From positions 62,001 through 126,000 of the forward strand of contig NZ_JBMEUF010000001.1 in NCBI RefSeq assembly GCF_048820975.1: a stretch of DNA of 64,000 nucleotides, written 5' to 3'. The notes under the pieces were generated by a model. The model did not search any database, was not told the DNA's origin, and saw only the letters and a program-made list of their open reading frames with translations. The position numbers and the translations under genes are program-made. Source of the DNA: Glaciecola sp048820975 (lineage in GTDB: Bacteria > Pseudomonadota > Gammaproteobacteria > Enterobacterales > Alteromonadaceae). Shown piece by piece: positions 49,775-59,062 of the stretch (the stretch's first letter is position 1; each line of letters opens with the position of its first letter).

Positions 49775-52522
49775 ATGCAAAATAAATTTATAAAACAACC
49801 TTTGGTTTTAGCTGTAATTGCTGGGCTTGGCACAATATCAAGCTCTTCATTGGCCCAAAGCAATGAAAGCAATGGCGAATCAAGTATTGAACAAATTGAA
49901 GTAAAAGGCTTTAGAGGAAGTTTGCTTAAAGCGCGAGACCTTAAGCGCGAAGCCCTAGGCTCACAAGACTCAATTGTAGCTGAAGATATTGCTGACTTTC
50001 CCGATCTGAACCTTGCCGATGCATTACAGCGTATTCCGGGTATAGCCATCACGCGTGAAGGCGGTGAAGGGCGTCAAATTTCGTTACGAGGTTTAGGCCC
50101 TGACTTTACACAAGTACAACTTAACGGCATGGAAGCACTTGGTACGTCTAGTTCTGCTATGGATAGTCGCGGCTCAATAAGCCGCTCTCGTGCATTTGAT
50201 TTTAACATTTTTGCCTCAGAATTATTCAACCGTGTAGATGTTGCCAAGTCATTTTCTGCAGATATGGATGAAGGTGGTATTGGTGGCACCGTTAATTTAG
50301 TCACGGCAAAACCTTTTGATTACAACGGATTTAAAGGTGCAATAAGTGGGCAGCTTGGGCAAAACACATTGGCTGATGGCACCAGTCCTCGTATTGCTGG
50401 GCTAGTATCAAATACATGGGGCGATTTTGGGGCTTTGGTGTCAGTGGCGTATAGTAAGCGTAACACTAGTGAACAAGGCTTTGATACTTACCGCTGGCGC
50501 TTAAGAAACGCACAGGGCTCTGATATATCCGCTTTGTCACAAGCTGACCAAGACGCAGTAAATTCGGGCGAATTGCGCTTTTCTCGCGGCAGCCGCTATT
50601 CAACATTTGAAAACGAACAAACCCGAGTGGGAGCAACACTTGCATTACAATATCGCCTAAGTGATAGCTTTAATTTAGGCTTTGACGCTTTGTATGGGGT
50701 GCTAGACAACGCGCGTGATGAATTTCATTTACAAAGTCGTGGCTCAAGTTCAACTGCGTTAGGCTGTACAGGCCCCACTTACGTAAATATTCAATCTCAA
50801 GCAAATGATCCTATTTGTTCGAGCATTTTGGATATTGAATATAACCAGGGTAACGAAGTTATTTATGCGCGTTTTGACAATGCCGCTATTCATTCTGAAA
50901 GCCGTGAGCAATATGCCGACACTACCTTTACTCAAATGGTTGTAAACAGTGAGTGGAATGTTAGCGAGTATTTGACTATAACGGCTTTGCTAGGTACATC
51001 AACAAGCGAGTTTGATACGGCCAGCACAAAAGTGTACTTAGAGTCTTTTGGTGAGCAAACCATTGATTACCGCTTAGACCGCTTTTATGGCAAAAATACC
51101 TATGGTTTTGATGTGACTGACGTGAATGAGTTTCGCTATCACGAGATTGATTTAGAAGACGACCAAATAGAAAACACCTTCGATATTGCTAAGTTAGACG
51201 GTGCTTATATAGTAGATGGAGCAGGCGTGATATCGGCCGGCGTATCACTCAAAACTTTTGAAAATGAAGCGTGGAAAAATCGTGATGGCAATCTAATGCG
51301 CACTCAATGGCAAGAGGGCGATGTATCAGATGTTGTTGACCCAAGCCTTACATATACGTACACCGGCCATGATGAACAAAAATGGTTGGCGGTAGACGTA
51401 AACGGTGTTTTAAATGCATTTGGAATTGATAGCAGCCTCGCGAAGGCCGAATATTCTGATAAAGTCATAGAAGATACCGTAGGGGCATACTTACAATATG
51501 AGTTTGATGCTGACTTCGCCGGTGGTTTCTTGCGAGGTAACGTAGGTGCACGTTATTACGATACTAACATCAGTTCATTCGGCTTGGTAAATGGCGAATT
51601 AGCAGAAGTAACGCAAGATTACTCAGGGGTATTACCTACTGTTAATTTGGCGTGGGATGCAACAGACAACTTAGTGCTTAGAGCCAGCTTCGGCAAAAAT
51701 ATTACACGGCCATCTTTAAGCGCGTTAAATGCGGCTGGCACAGTTCAAAATGATCCCACATCAACCAATGGTTTGAGTATTTCTGCCGGCAACCCCAAGT
51801 TAGAACCTTTTAAGTCAAATAACTTTGAAATGGGAGCCGAGTACTATTTTGATGAAGTGGGTTATGTTTCTTTCGCTTACTTTAATAAATCAATCGACAA
51901 CTTTATTGTTACCAATACGCAAGATATGGCATACAGCGACACCGGATATGCGCTGTCGTTTTTAGGTGCGGTTGATGAATTAGGTAACCCGCAAACTGCC
52001 GATACTATTTTTACCGTAATTCAACCCATTAATACCGACAAAAGCGATATTGTGGGATATGAATTAGCGTTTCAGCGCGATTTTGATTTTTTACCGGCAC
52101 CATTTGATAGTTTAGGCATAATTACTAACTATACCTATGCTGATGGAGAAGCTTTGTATAGAAATGTGGGAAATAGCGGAGTAGATGAGTATAAGTCGTT
52201 TCCTGGATTATCAGAGCATTCAGGTAACTTTACGCTTTACTATGAGCAAGATTCTTGGGGAGCACGTGTTTCCGCTGCATATCGCAGTGACTACATCTCT
52301 AACGTATCTTCTAATAGTGACGAAGACGAAAGAGGCTTCCACGCTACAACTTACGTTGATTTCTCTGCTTTCTATAATGTGTCAGAACAGATAAAAGTCA
52401 CTATTGAAGGTACTAATTTAACTGATATACGTGAAGAGCAATACAGTGACACGGCTGATAGATTATACAACAGCACTAAAAATGGCAGGACTTTTTATTT
52501 AGGGGCGACGTATACATTTTAA
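49775..52522 (+). CDS. TonB-dependent outer-membrane receptor
   Basis: 915 residues from ATG 49775 (GGAG eight bases before). Signal peptide to about residue 28 (SSSLAQ), then a plug domain (LADALQRIPGIAITREGGEG, ISLRGLGPDF, LNGMEAL) and a beta-barrel ending in the typical aromatic terminus FYLGATYTF. ATG 49763 is a possible alternative. No STN domain, so it should transport but not signal. The class with IAITREGGEGRQ is common in Alteromonadales for carbohydrate or organic-phosphate uptake. It is in the operon of the PI-PLC gene. Confidence 0.93.
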   Translation: MQNKFIKQPLVLAVIAGLGTISSSSLAQSNESNGESSIEQIEVKGFRGSLLKARDLKREALGSQDSIVAEDIADFPDLNLADALQRIPGIAITREGGEGRQISLRGLGPDFTQVQLNGMEALGTSSSAMDSRGSISRSRAFDFNIFASELFNRVDVAKSFSADMDEGGIGGTVNLVTAKPFDYNGFKGAISGQLGQNTLADGTSPRIAGLVSNTWGDFGALVSVAYSKRNTSEQGFDTYRWRLRNAQGSDISALSQADQDAVNSGELRFSRGSRYSTFENEQTRVGATLALQYRLSDSFNLGFDALYGVLDNARDEFHLQSRGSSSTALGCTGPTYVNIQSQANDPICSSILDIEYNQGNEVIYARFDNAAIHSESREQYADTTFTQMVVNSEWNVSEYLTITALLGTSTSEFDTASTKVYLESFGEQTIDYRLDRFYGKNTYGFDVTDVNEFRYHEIDLEDDQIENTFDIAKLDGAYIVDGAGVISAGVSLKTFENEAWKNRDGNLMRTQWQEGDVSDVVDPSLTYTYTGHDEQKWLAVDVNGVLNAFGIDSSLAKAEYSDKVIEDTVGAYLQYEFDADFAGGFLRGNVGARYYDTNISSFGLVNGELAEVTQDYSGVLPTVNLAWDATDNLVLRASFGKNITRPSLSALNAAGTVQNDPTSTNGLSISAGNPKLEPFKSNNFEMGAEYYFDEVGYVSFAYFNKSIDNFIVTNTQDMAYSDTGYALSFLGAVDELGNPQTADTIFTVIQPINTDKSDIVGYELAFQRDFDFLPAPFDSLGIITNYTYADGEALYRNVGNSGVDEYKSFPGLSEHSGNFTLYYEQDSWGARVSAAYRSDYISNVSSNSDEDERGFHATTYVDFSAFYNVSEQIKVTIEGTNLTDIREEQYSDTADRLYNSTKNGRTFYLGATYTF

Positions 52523-52563
52523 GGTAAATAAAAGCTCGCCTGGATGAGCATTTATCAGCGCTT

Positions 52564-52591
52564 AAAGGCCAGCACTTTTGCTGGCCTTTTT
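52564..52591 (+). terminator. Bidirectional-type terminator after the TonB receptor
   Basis: AAAGGCCAGCA and TGCTGGCCTTT pair perfectly around a short loop, followed by T residues. It lies between the convergent receptor genes. Confidence 0.9.
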
Positions 52592-52616
52592 ATTATTTCA
52601 AATGCTAATTTTGTGT

Positions 52617-55616
52617 CTAATACTGGTAAGTTAAACCCATATAAAAAGTACGCCCACTCGTAACTGAATTATACGGCCTGTCGGCTGAATCGCTGTATTG
52701 CTCTTCTCTTTGGTTCGTTAGGTTTTGTGCTTTTATTTTAAATTGCCAGTTAGGATTAAATTGGTACGAAAAACTCGCATCAAGGTACAAGGTGGCATGA
52801 AAACCATTTTCGTCTTCATCTAGTAAAGTTTGGCTGTTAACAGTTTGAATGTATTTGTCGCGATACGTGGCGACCATTCGAGCTGTGAGTAAATCGGTTT
52901 CATAATAGAGTGTTACCGAGGCGGTTTGTTTTGATAAATATGGAAACGCTTTGCTAAACAATATCTTACCGCTAAGTTCGTTGTAATAGTTAGTTTTGCC
53001 GTTTGTAAATGTATATTGCCCAGCTATTCCAATATTATTCCAAGGAGCGGGTAAATTAGACAATTTGTAAGTCAGCATTGTTTCAATACCATTTAGCGAG
53101 GCCGATTCATGATTACTTTTTGTCACAAGCCTAACGATGGTGTTCGATTGTAAATCGTTCTCGGGCCATATATTCGGTAATGCTGTATCACCAAATTCTA
53201 TTAATTTAGCTCTTGGCGCAACAAAATTAGATATTTTTTTATAAAAAGCTGAAAACGAAAATAGCGTGTTGTCATTAATATAACCTTCTAAGGACACATC
53301 CAAATTATTAGCAATGTAAGGGGCTAAAGAGTAGTTAAGACCAAGAACGGTTTGAGTATCTTGTAGGTATACCGGCGGGCTAGATAAGTCTGATAGCAAT
53401 GGTCTAGCGGTGTTACGAGACGCCCCGGCACGAATCAGCCAATTAGGCTCAAACTCCCACGATACATTCACACTGGGCAGAAGCGTGCTATGTGTTTGAT
53501 ATGGTGTCAAAGTACCTGAGCTTAGGCGGTAAGTAGTATCTACTTGCTCTTGTTGATAACGCAAGCCAAGTTCAGCATCAAGAGTGGCACTTGTCCATGA
53601 GAATAGAACAAATGAGGAGTGTTTAGTTTCAGCTGTTTGACTGAAAAGCTGGGTAATATCTTGTGAATTAAGGGATAAGTTAAACGGGTTAATGCCAAAA
53701 TATTGCATAGCAGTGTTGGTGCTTAACGTTAACCAATTAGCATTTGGATGAGCAAAAAGCGGATTAGCTAAGTGAACGGGTAGGTTATTATCAACGCTAA
53801 TAATACCCGTTTCATCAGGTTCACCTGCAGGTATTCCATTTGCATATGCCGCCCAGTTGTCTTCCAATAAATCAGCTTGAAACAAACTGGTGCTAGCATT
53901 ACTAAAATATGTATATTCTATCCCCCACTTACCCGAAAAAGATGGGGAGTAGTTATATGTAAATGCTAATTCTGCATGTTGATAGCGCGTTTGTGCAAAA
54001 TATTCTTCTAAGTCAATTTCTTGCATCTGCCACATGTCAGCTGATAGCAGGTCATTGTTGTAACGTATATTGGCAAAGAAACGGTCAGGCCGGTAGTCTA
54101 CTTCAAGGTCACTTTTGCCTTTAGTATAAATTTTATTACTCAAAGGAATATCAAAATCAGACTGTTCAAGGCCCACAACTAGCGTCATATTTAGGCGCTT
54201 GTTTATGGCTGTGTGTGCATTTAATACCACTTGGTTGTAATCTGTTTGCGATAACTGCGCCCGGCTTTCAGTGGCTGCTCGGGCATCTTGATACTTGCCG
54301 TACACTAATTCATTGGCGGTATTTATTTCAGCATCGAGTACCTGCGTTTCACCAAGTATAATTGGGCTTGATTGATCGCCACGTGGATACAAATGGAATT
54401 CTGTTCTGTTTGAGTCTAATAGTGCGTGAAGGGCGTCAAATGTTACAGAAGTATTTTCATCTTTAAATTGCAAAGCAAAGCTTAAGCCTAAACGGCTTTG
54501 TGAGCTTCGCCATACGGAATTGCGATTGCCTCGTGGCATTGTTATTTCGCCGCTTGCTAAGCGTGATTGTAGTGTGCTGGGTAACAAGGTCAGAGCACTT
54601 GGCGGCAATGCAATTTCACGCCACCTAAAAGTATTAACGCCACGCTCCTCAGCATTTCTTTTGCCATATGAGAGTGATATTAAAGATCCCCAGTTGTCCC
54701 ACGTGTTTGATATTAAGCCAGTGAAACGATGGGCAAGGGTGTTGGTGTATTGATTAAGGCCAATTTGAGGTGAAAATGTAAAATTAAAGCCAGGTTGATC
54801 AAACGGTTTGGTGGTGTTTAGCGCAACGGTACCAGCCAAGCCTCCAGATACTTGATCAGCTGAGTAGGCCTTTAGAACTTGTGCTTGATTAAACAGCTCA
54901 GAGGAGAAAATATTAAAATCAAATGATCGATCGCGTTGTTTTTGCTCTCTGCTGTCCATGGGGGAATCGTTATTGGCAAGCACTGGCATACCATTTAAAG
55001 TCACTTGAGTGAAATCTGGTAGAGTACCTCGCAACGACAATTGACGGCCTTCGCCGGCCTCACGTGTAATAGTTACCCCTGGTATGGTTTGCAACGACTC
55101 TGCAATATTTATATCTGAGTACTCGCCCATATCTTCACTAGCAATAGCATCTGATATTTGTGTTGTACGGTATTTGATATCTCTAGCGCGTTTTAATGCC
55201 CCGCGAATGCCCGTTACCACGACTTCATCGATTGCGCGCGTATTGTTATGAGTGTTTATAACATTTCGGGGCTTTATTATGACACCCAGTGATGATATTT
55301 CGTAGCTCACCTTAGTACCTTTAAATATAAATGCTAAGGCATTATTTAAGGTGTATTCTCCTTCAATATTTACAATTAGGGAAGATTTAGTAAGTTGGGA
55401 ACTCACAGAAATAGGGGTGTTGAATAACACTGAAAATTGCTTGGCAACGTCAGCCAATGGCTTATTCTTAAGGTTGATATAACGTGATTCATTTAATGAA
55501 GCTGAAAAACTAGCGGCACTAAACAGCACCAATAAAGCAAGCGTCAGTAAATAGGAATACGAAGCTGTTTTGGTCAAAAAGTTTGTTATGCTAAAAAGCT
55601 TAGGTTTAGCTTTCAA
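52617..55616 (-). CDS. TonB-dependent receptor with STN signalling domain
   Basis: 999 residues. After a signal peptide (about 1-40) an STN domain (about 45-115: YINLKNKPLADVAKQFSVLF) is present, as in FecA-type receptors that signal to a FecR anti-sigma factor. Then come the plug (SLQTIPGVTITREAGEG, LSLRGTLPDFTQVTLNGM) and the barrel, ending FYMGLTYQY. It is homologous to the other receptor 3 kb away. The fecR-like gene lies immediately upstream, so the three genes fecI-fecR-receptor form a cell-surface signalling cassette. Confidence 0.93.
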   Translation of the reverse strand: MKAKPKLFSITNFLTKTASYSYLLTLALLVLFSAASFSASLNESRYINLKNKPLADVAKQFSVLFNTPISVSSQLTKSSLIVNIEGEYTLNNALAFIFKGTKVSYEISSLGVIIKPRNVINTHNNTRAIDEVVVTGIRGALKRARDIKYRTTQISDAIASEDMGEYSDINIAESLQTIPGVTITREAGEGRQLSLRGTLPDFTQVTLNGMPVLANNDSPMDSREQKQRDRSFDFNIFSSELFNQAQVLKAYSADQVSGGLAGTVALNTTKPFDQPGFNFTFSPQIGLNQYTNTLAHRFTGLISNTWDNWGSLISLSYGKRNAEERGVNTFRWREIALPPSALTLLPSTLQSRLASGEITMPRGNRNSVWRSSQSRLGLSFALQFKDENTSVTFDALHALLDSNRTEFHLYPRGDQSSPIILGETQVLDAEINTANELVYGKYQDARAATESRAQLSQTDYNQVVLNAHTAINKRLNMTLVVGLEQSDFDIPLSNKIYTKGKSDLEVDYRPDRFFANIRYNNDLLSADMWQMQEIDLEEYFAQTRYQHAELAFTYNYSPSFSGKWGIEYTYFSNASTSLFQADLLEDNWAAYANGIPAGEPDETGIISVDNNLPVHLANPLFAHPNANWLTLSTNTAMQYFGINPFNLSLNSQDITQLFSQTAETKHSSFVLFSWTSATLDAELGLRYQQEQVDTTYRLSSGTLTPYQTHSTLLPSVNVSWEFEPNWLIRAGASRNTARPLLSDLSSPPVYLQDTQTVLGLNYSLAPYIANNLDVSLEGYINDNTLFSFSAFYKKISNFVAPRAKLIEFGDTALPNIWPENDLQSNTIVRLVTKSNHESASLNGIETMLTYKLSNLPAPWNNIGIAGQYTFTNGKTNYYNELSGKILFSKAFPYLSKQTASVTLYYETDLLTARMVATYRDKYIQTVNSQTLLDEDENGFHATLYLDASFSYQFNPNWQFKIKAQNLTNQREEQYSDSADRPYNSVTSGRTFYMGLTYQY

Positions 55617-55663
55617 TTTGAGAGGCCTGCAACCGTGTTTGCAATAATTAGTTATGAGTAGTG

Positions 55664-56626
55664 CTAATTTTTAGCTTGAATAACAATACGCTGTGTTTCA
55701 TTTACGAACTCAAGTTGATTCGTGTTTGAAATAAGCATAAGTGACTCTTCGGGCCTGTCTAATGCAAATCTACCATTTATCAGCAAACCTGATAAGCGCT
55801 CATCAAATACGACCTTCTTATCTAAATAAGCTTGAAATTGAGCAATGACTTCATCAATAGGTGTGTTATCAACCTCTAGCCAGCCTGCGCGCCATAGCGG
55901 GAGTATATCGAATGTTTGCTCGCTAACATTCACTATTTTACCCGCCTGCACCTTAATACTATGGCCTTTTGTTAAGGTAACTTTTTTGTCGGCCTTAACG
56001 TTAACCGTTCCTTCATACACACTTACCGTTGTATGCTGGGGCGTGCGTTTAACATCAAATGAAGTGCCTAACACCGTTATTTCTGCATTACCCGTGTTAA
56101 TTATAAAAGGCCTATTTTCGTCGGGCGCTATATCAAAAAATACTTGCCCTTGCTCAAGCACTGCAAATCGTTTGTTTTTCGTTTGCGATACACTTAACGC
56201 GCTATTGGCATTTAAGTGTACTTGGCTGCCATCGTCAAGCACGCTTGATTTACGTTCAGCAATAGGTGAGCTTAGTTCTACCTCATATATATGAGAGGTG
56301 CTTGCTGTAGTTTGGCGTGGCTCGCTATATTCATTGCCATAAGGCATCAGGATATAAGCCAATATACAAACGAAGGTAAGCGATGCGGCCATTGCCACTG
56401 ACACGTGTTTTTTTCTAGTTTGCTCTAAGCATACAACCGTGGAGTCACTTGATTGTTGCAAAGCATCAGATAAAGCATCTGAGTTTAACAAACCTTGCAT
56501 TTTCTTATATGCAGCCATGTGCTCAGGATTTGCTAGCCAAGCGTTAAGTTCAGATTTTTCTGCGCTTGTGAGTTCATCTTCTTGATCAAGCCAATTTGCT
56601 GCTTGTTCCAGTATATCTGGTTTCAT
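55664..56626 (-). CDS. FecR-family anti-sigma factor
   Basis: 320 residues from ATG 56626. The N-terminal 85 residues are the cytoplasmic FecR domain (AANWLDQEDELTSAEKSELNAWL), a membrane helix lies at about 98-115, and the periplasmic FecR region has the typical LDDGSQVHLNANSALSVS and FIINTGNAEITVLGTSFDVKR. TTG 56650 is an alternative start (328 residues). It should control the FecI-like sigma factor encoded just upstream, with the STN receptor as signal source. Confidence 0.9.
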   Translation of the reverse strand: MKPDILEQAANWLDQEDELTSAEKSELNAWLANPEHMAAYKKMQGLLNSDALSDALQQSSDSTVVCLEQTRKKHVSVAMAASLTFVCILAYILMPYGNEYSEPRQTTASTSHIYEVELSSPIAERKSSVLDDGSQVHLNANSALSVSQTKNKRFAVLEQGQVFFDIAPDENRPFIINTGNAEITVLGTSFDVKRTPQHTTVSVYEGTVNVKADKKVTLTKGHSIKVQAGKIVNVSEQTFDILPLWRAGWLEVDNTPIDEVIAQFQAYLDKKVVFDERLSGLLINGRFALDRPEESLMLISNTNQLEFVNETQRIVIQAKN

Positions 56627-56682
56627 TAGTTCTTCTCTAATGTAAGTCAAAAGCTAATATACTTAAAACGTATATCAAACAA

Positions 56683-56696
56683 AAAAGGGGACAAAA
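56683..56696 (-). promoter_or_regulatory. TTTTGTCCCCTTTT element before the fecR-like gene
   Basis: On the minus strand TTTTGTCCCCTTTT lies between the sigma gene and the fecR gene, about 57 bases before ATG 56626. CGTTTT follows the C-run by about 16 bases. The third copy of the element at this locus, oriented toward fecR and the receptor. Confidence 0.6.
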
Positions 56697-56701
56697 CTGC
56701 A

Positions 56702-57193
56702 TTAAAATGTCCAGTCATGCTTGTCTGCGCATTTTGTTAGCTCAATCATAGCGCGATTAATATGCTTTTTAACCGCCTCTACCGATATTTGTAACTCATT
56801 AGCAATATCCTCTCTGCTTTTGCCATCAATACGGCGCATCTTAAATACTTTCTTTCTAAGGGCTGGCATGTTGGCTAAGACCTCACCTAAAATTCGAATT
56901 TTTTCCTGTTGTAAATATACATCTTCAATACTGGCGCTTTTATCTACAATGGCGTCAAGTTCGTAGTCAGTTTCGGTTTTATGCTTTGACTTCCAATGAT
57001 CAAACAACACGGTTTTAGATACCGTTAACATGTAGGCTAATGGATTTTGAAGATGCTCAACTTCTCTGCTGCGAAAAGTTCTCAGCATCGTTTCTTGTAC
57101 AACATCATCGGTCAGTTCATTATTTTGTGTACGCGTTTGTACATATGATCTGAGCTTTGGTATAGAGGCAAAAAATGTAGTTTTTGGTGTCAT
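56702..57193 (-). CDS. FecI-type ECF sigma factor
   Basis: 163 residues. Region 2 is ELTDDVVQETMLRTFRSREVEHLQNPLAYMLTVSKTVLFDHWKSKH and region 4 is LPALRKKVFKMRRIDGKSREDIANELQISVEAVKKHINRA-like (both quoted only in part here: DDVVQETMLRTF; SREDIANELQISVEAVKKH). Length and layout match FecI-family factors that work with FecR and an STN-type receptor. It probably drives the genes carrying the TTTGTCCCCTTT element. No such element precedes the sigma gene itself. Confidence 0.92.
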   Translation of the reverse strand: MTPKTTFFASIPKLRSYVQTRTQNNELTDDVVQETMLRTFRSREVEHLQNPLAYMLTVSKTVLFDHWKSKHKTETDYELDAIVDKSASIEDVYLQQEKIRILGEVLANMPALRKKVFKMRRIDGKSREDIANELQISVEAVKKHINRAMIELTKCADKHDWTF

Positions 57194-57449
57194 AATGGTT
57201 ATCGACTATTAGGCTTCATATGATGAACTATTGCATAGCCACTCACTTTGCATCGGATTTCTTATACTATTTCAAGTATGTGTCAGTTGTATGAAAGTTG
57301 TTATACATTGTTTCCTGTTCATACACCCAAGCTCCAAAATCCCATTTAGCAATTTATTGTAATTTAATTTTACCCTTTGCTGATTGATGCTAAGCTCACC
57401 ATCAATCGTTGTACATATTGAATCAATTCATACGGATAGTGGGTGATAT

Positions 57450-58408
57450 ATGCTGTTTAAAGAAAAATTGTTATTGTCAAATTGCGATTCGGTTCGAAAA
57501 TTAAATACTAACGAGCTTCGAAAACGCTTTCTGACAGGTTTAGTGTTTGGCAAAGGTGTTGTTTTAACGCCCAATACCTTGTCGACAATATTGATTTACA
57601 CTTATTGTTGAGCCGTAAAAATGTGCTCAAATATTTACAAGAAGAAGGATGTGAAAGTTTTGTAATTAGGGGGTTTAACCTTTATGGCGAACTGTCTTTA
57701 CCTGATCATTTTGAACGCTTACCTGATGATTACATTGTATCAAGCTTGCCCGGTAGCCCCAAAAAAAGCTCACTTAACAACTTTCAACGTGACCAAATTC
57801 TCCATCGCTTAAGCACAACACAAAAAACCTTAAATCAAATATCGCCGATTATTGAAAACATAGAAATCCAAAAGCACTCTTTAAAAAATGAAATAGTGAA
57901 AAAAATCGAAAGCGATGATGCGATAGGTACGTATTTTCATTCTGACGGTGAAAGGTTACTGTTTGTTAAGCAGTTAGAAAATGTTGTGTCTCGCTCTCAG
58001 TGGTACGAGTTTATTGACAATTATTTTGCAAAAACAAGTAGCCTTGATTCAAATCGGTTTAAGTCAGAAGTGATTGACCCTTCATATAATTCACTATTTG
58101 CGATTGAAGGTGAGGGCTTTCTGCAAGATGATATTAAAGTCATCAATAATGTGCCTGAAATTCTGCTTGATTCAAGTGTTGTGTTCAAATCGTTTAGAAA
58201 TGAAATTCAATATATTGAATATCCCTTAAAAGTATTTGAATTTATTACGAGCTTTGGCAGCGGCGAAATTGCTAAATTTCTTACCGATGAAGCCTTAGGT
58301 TATATTGAAGATAAATTTTCAGATAAAGGTGAGAAGTACCTTTCAAGAAAAAATTGGTTTGGCATGTACGACGTAATGAAAAGAAAAATAGGTTTGGAAG
58401 TTAAATGA
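57450..58408 (+). pseudogene. Unknown protein gene, apparently broken by a one-base deletion
   Basis: From ATG 57450 a frame encodes MLFKEKLLLSNCDSVRK and onward to VVLTPNTL, then stops early at about 57611. In the next frame the continuing sequence DNIDLHLLLSRKNVLKYLQE leads into a 267-residue open frame. One extra G in TTGTC near 57579-57582 would join them as TLVDNIDL, giving about 320 residues. The C-terminal part, mostly helical, starts independently at TTG 57605. No family is recognised. Its end overlaps the NUDIX gene (ATGA), so the pair forms a cassette. A sequencing error cannot be excluded. Confidence 0.65.
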
Positions 58409-58908
58409 GTATTGAGTATGAAAACCCGTGGTTTAAAATAGTTAAAAACGGTAAATACCATTATTTAAGCGAGAACGGCTCTGATAACGGCGCAGTAATA
58501 CTGGCGATTGTTGATGAGCAATTTGTATTTGTTAAGGTGTATCGTCCCGCTCATGGTAAAGCATTTATTGAAGCGCCTAGGGGCTATGGTAATAGTGGCG
58601 AAACTAGCCAACTATGCGCTATGCGTGAGTTGTTTGAGGAAACCGGCTATTCACTGGATGTTTCTGATCTTAAACCCTTAGGTGTGGTTTGCCCAAACTC
58701 AGCTATTCTTTCTTCCACCATTCCTGTGTTTTTGATTGAGGCAGCTCAGCAGCTCCGTCAAGCAGTAAATGACGACGAAGTAAGCGAATTGTGCTTTATT
58801 CCTAAAGTCGAAATTCACAATTATGTAGCACAAGGCAAAATAAGCGATGGCATTACACTATCTGCTTTAGGACTTTATTGGGCGAAAAGTTACGCTATTA
58901 AAGTATAA
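58405..58908 (+). CDS. NUDIX hydrolase (ADP-ribose pyrophosphatase-like)
   Basis: 167 residues. The NUDIX box is complete: GYGNSGETSQLCAMRELFEETGY, here read as G-x5-E-x7-RE-x2-EE-xG. The preceding VFVKVYRPAHGKAFIEAPRG matches ADP-ribose pyrophosphatase-type members. It overlaps the upstream unknown gene by four bases, so the two are translationally coupled. The real substrate is unknown. Confidence 0.9.
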   Translation: MSIEYENPWFKIVKNGKYHYLSENGSDNGAVILAIVDEQFVFVKVYRPAHGKAFIEAPRGYGNSGETSQLCAMRELFEETGYSLDVSDLKPLGVVCPNSAILSSTIPVFLIEAAQQLRQAVNDDEVSELCFIPKVEIHNYVAQGKISDGITLSALGLYWAKSYAIKV

Positions 58909-59062
58909 AGTATTGGTGTTGCTAAACCACTTAGCAAGCCTGTATTTACGCATGCCAAAATGCTAAGCTCAAAAAACGAGTACTGCTTGCCTGTAATTGC
59001 TACAACCTTAGTTTATTAGTAAGCGTATGCCTTAAATTTCAGCCTATTACAAAAGTATATAC

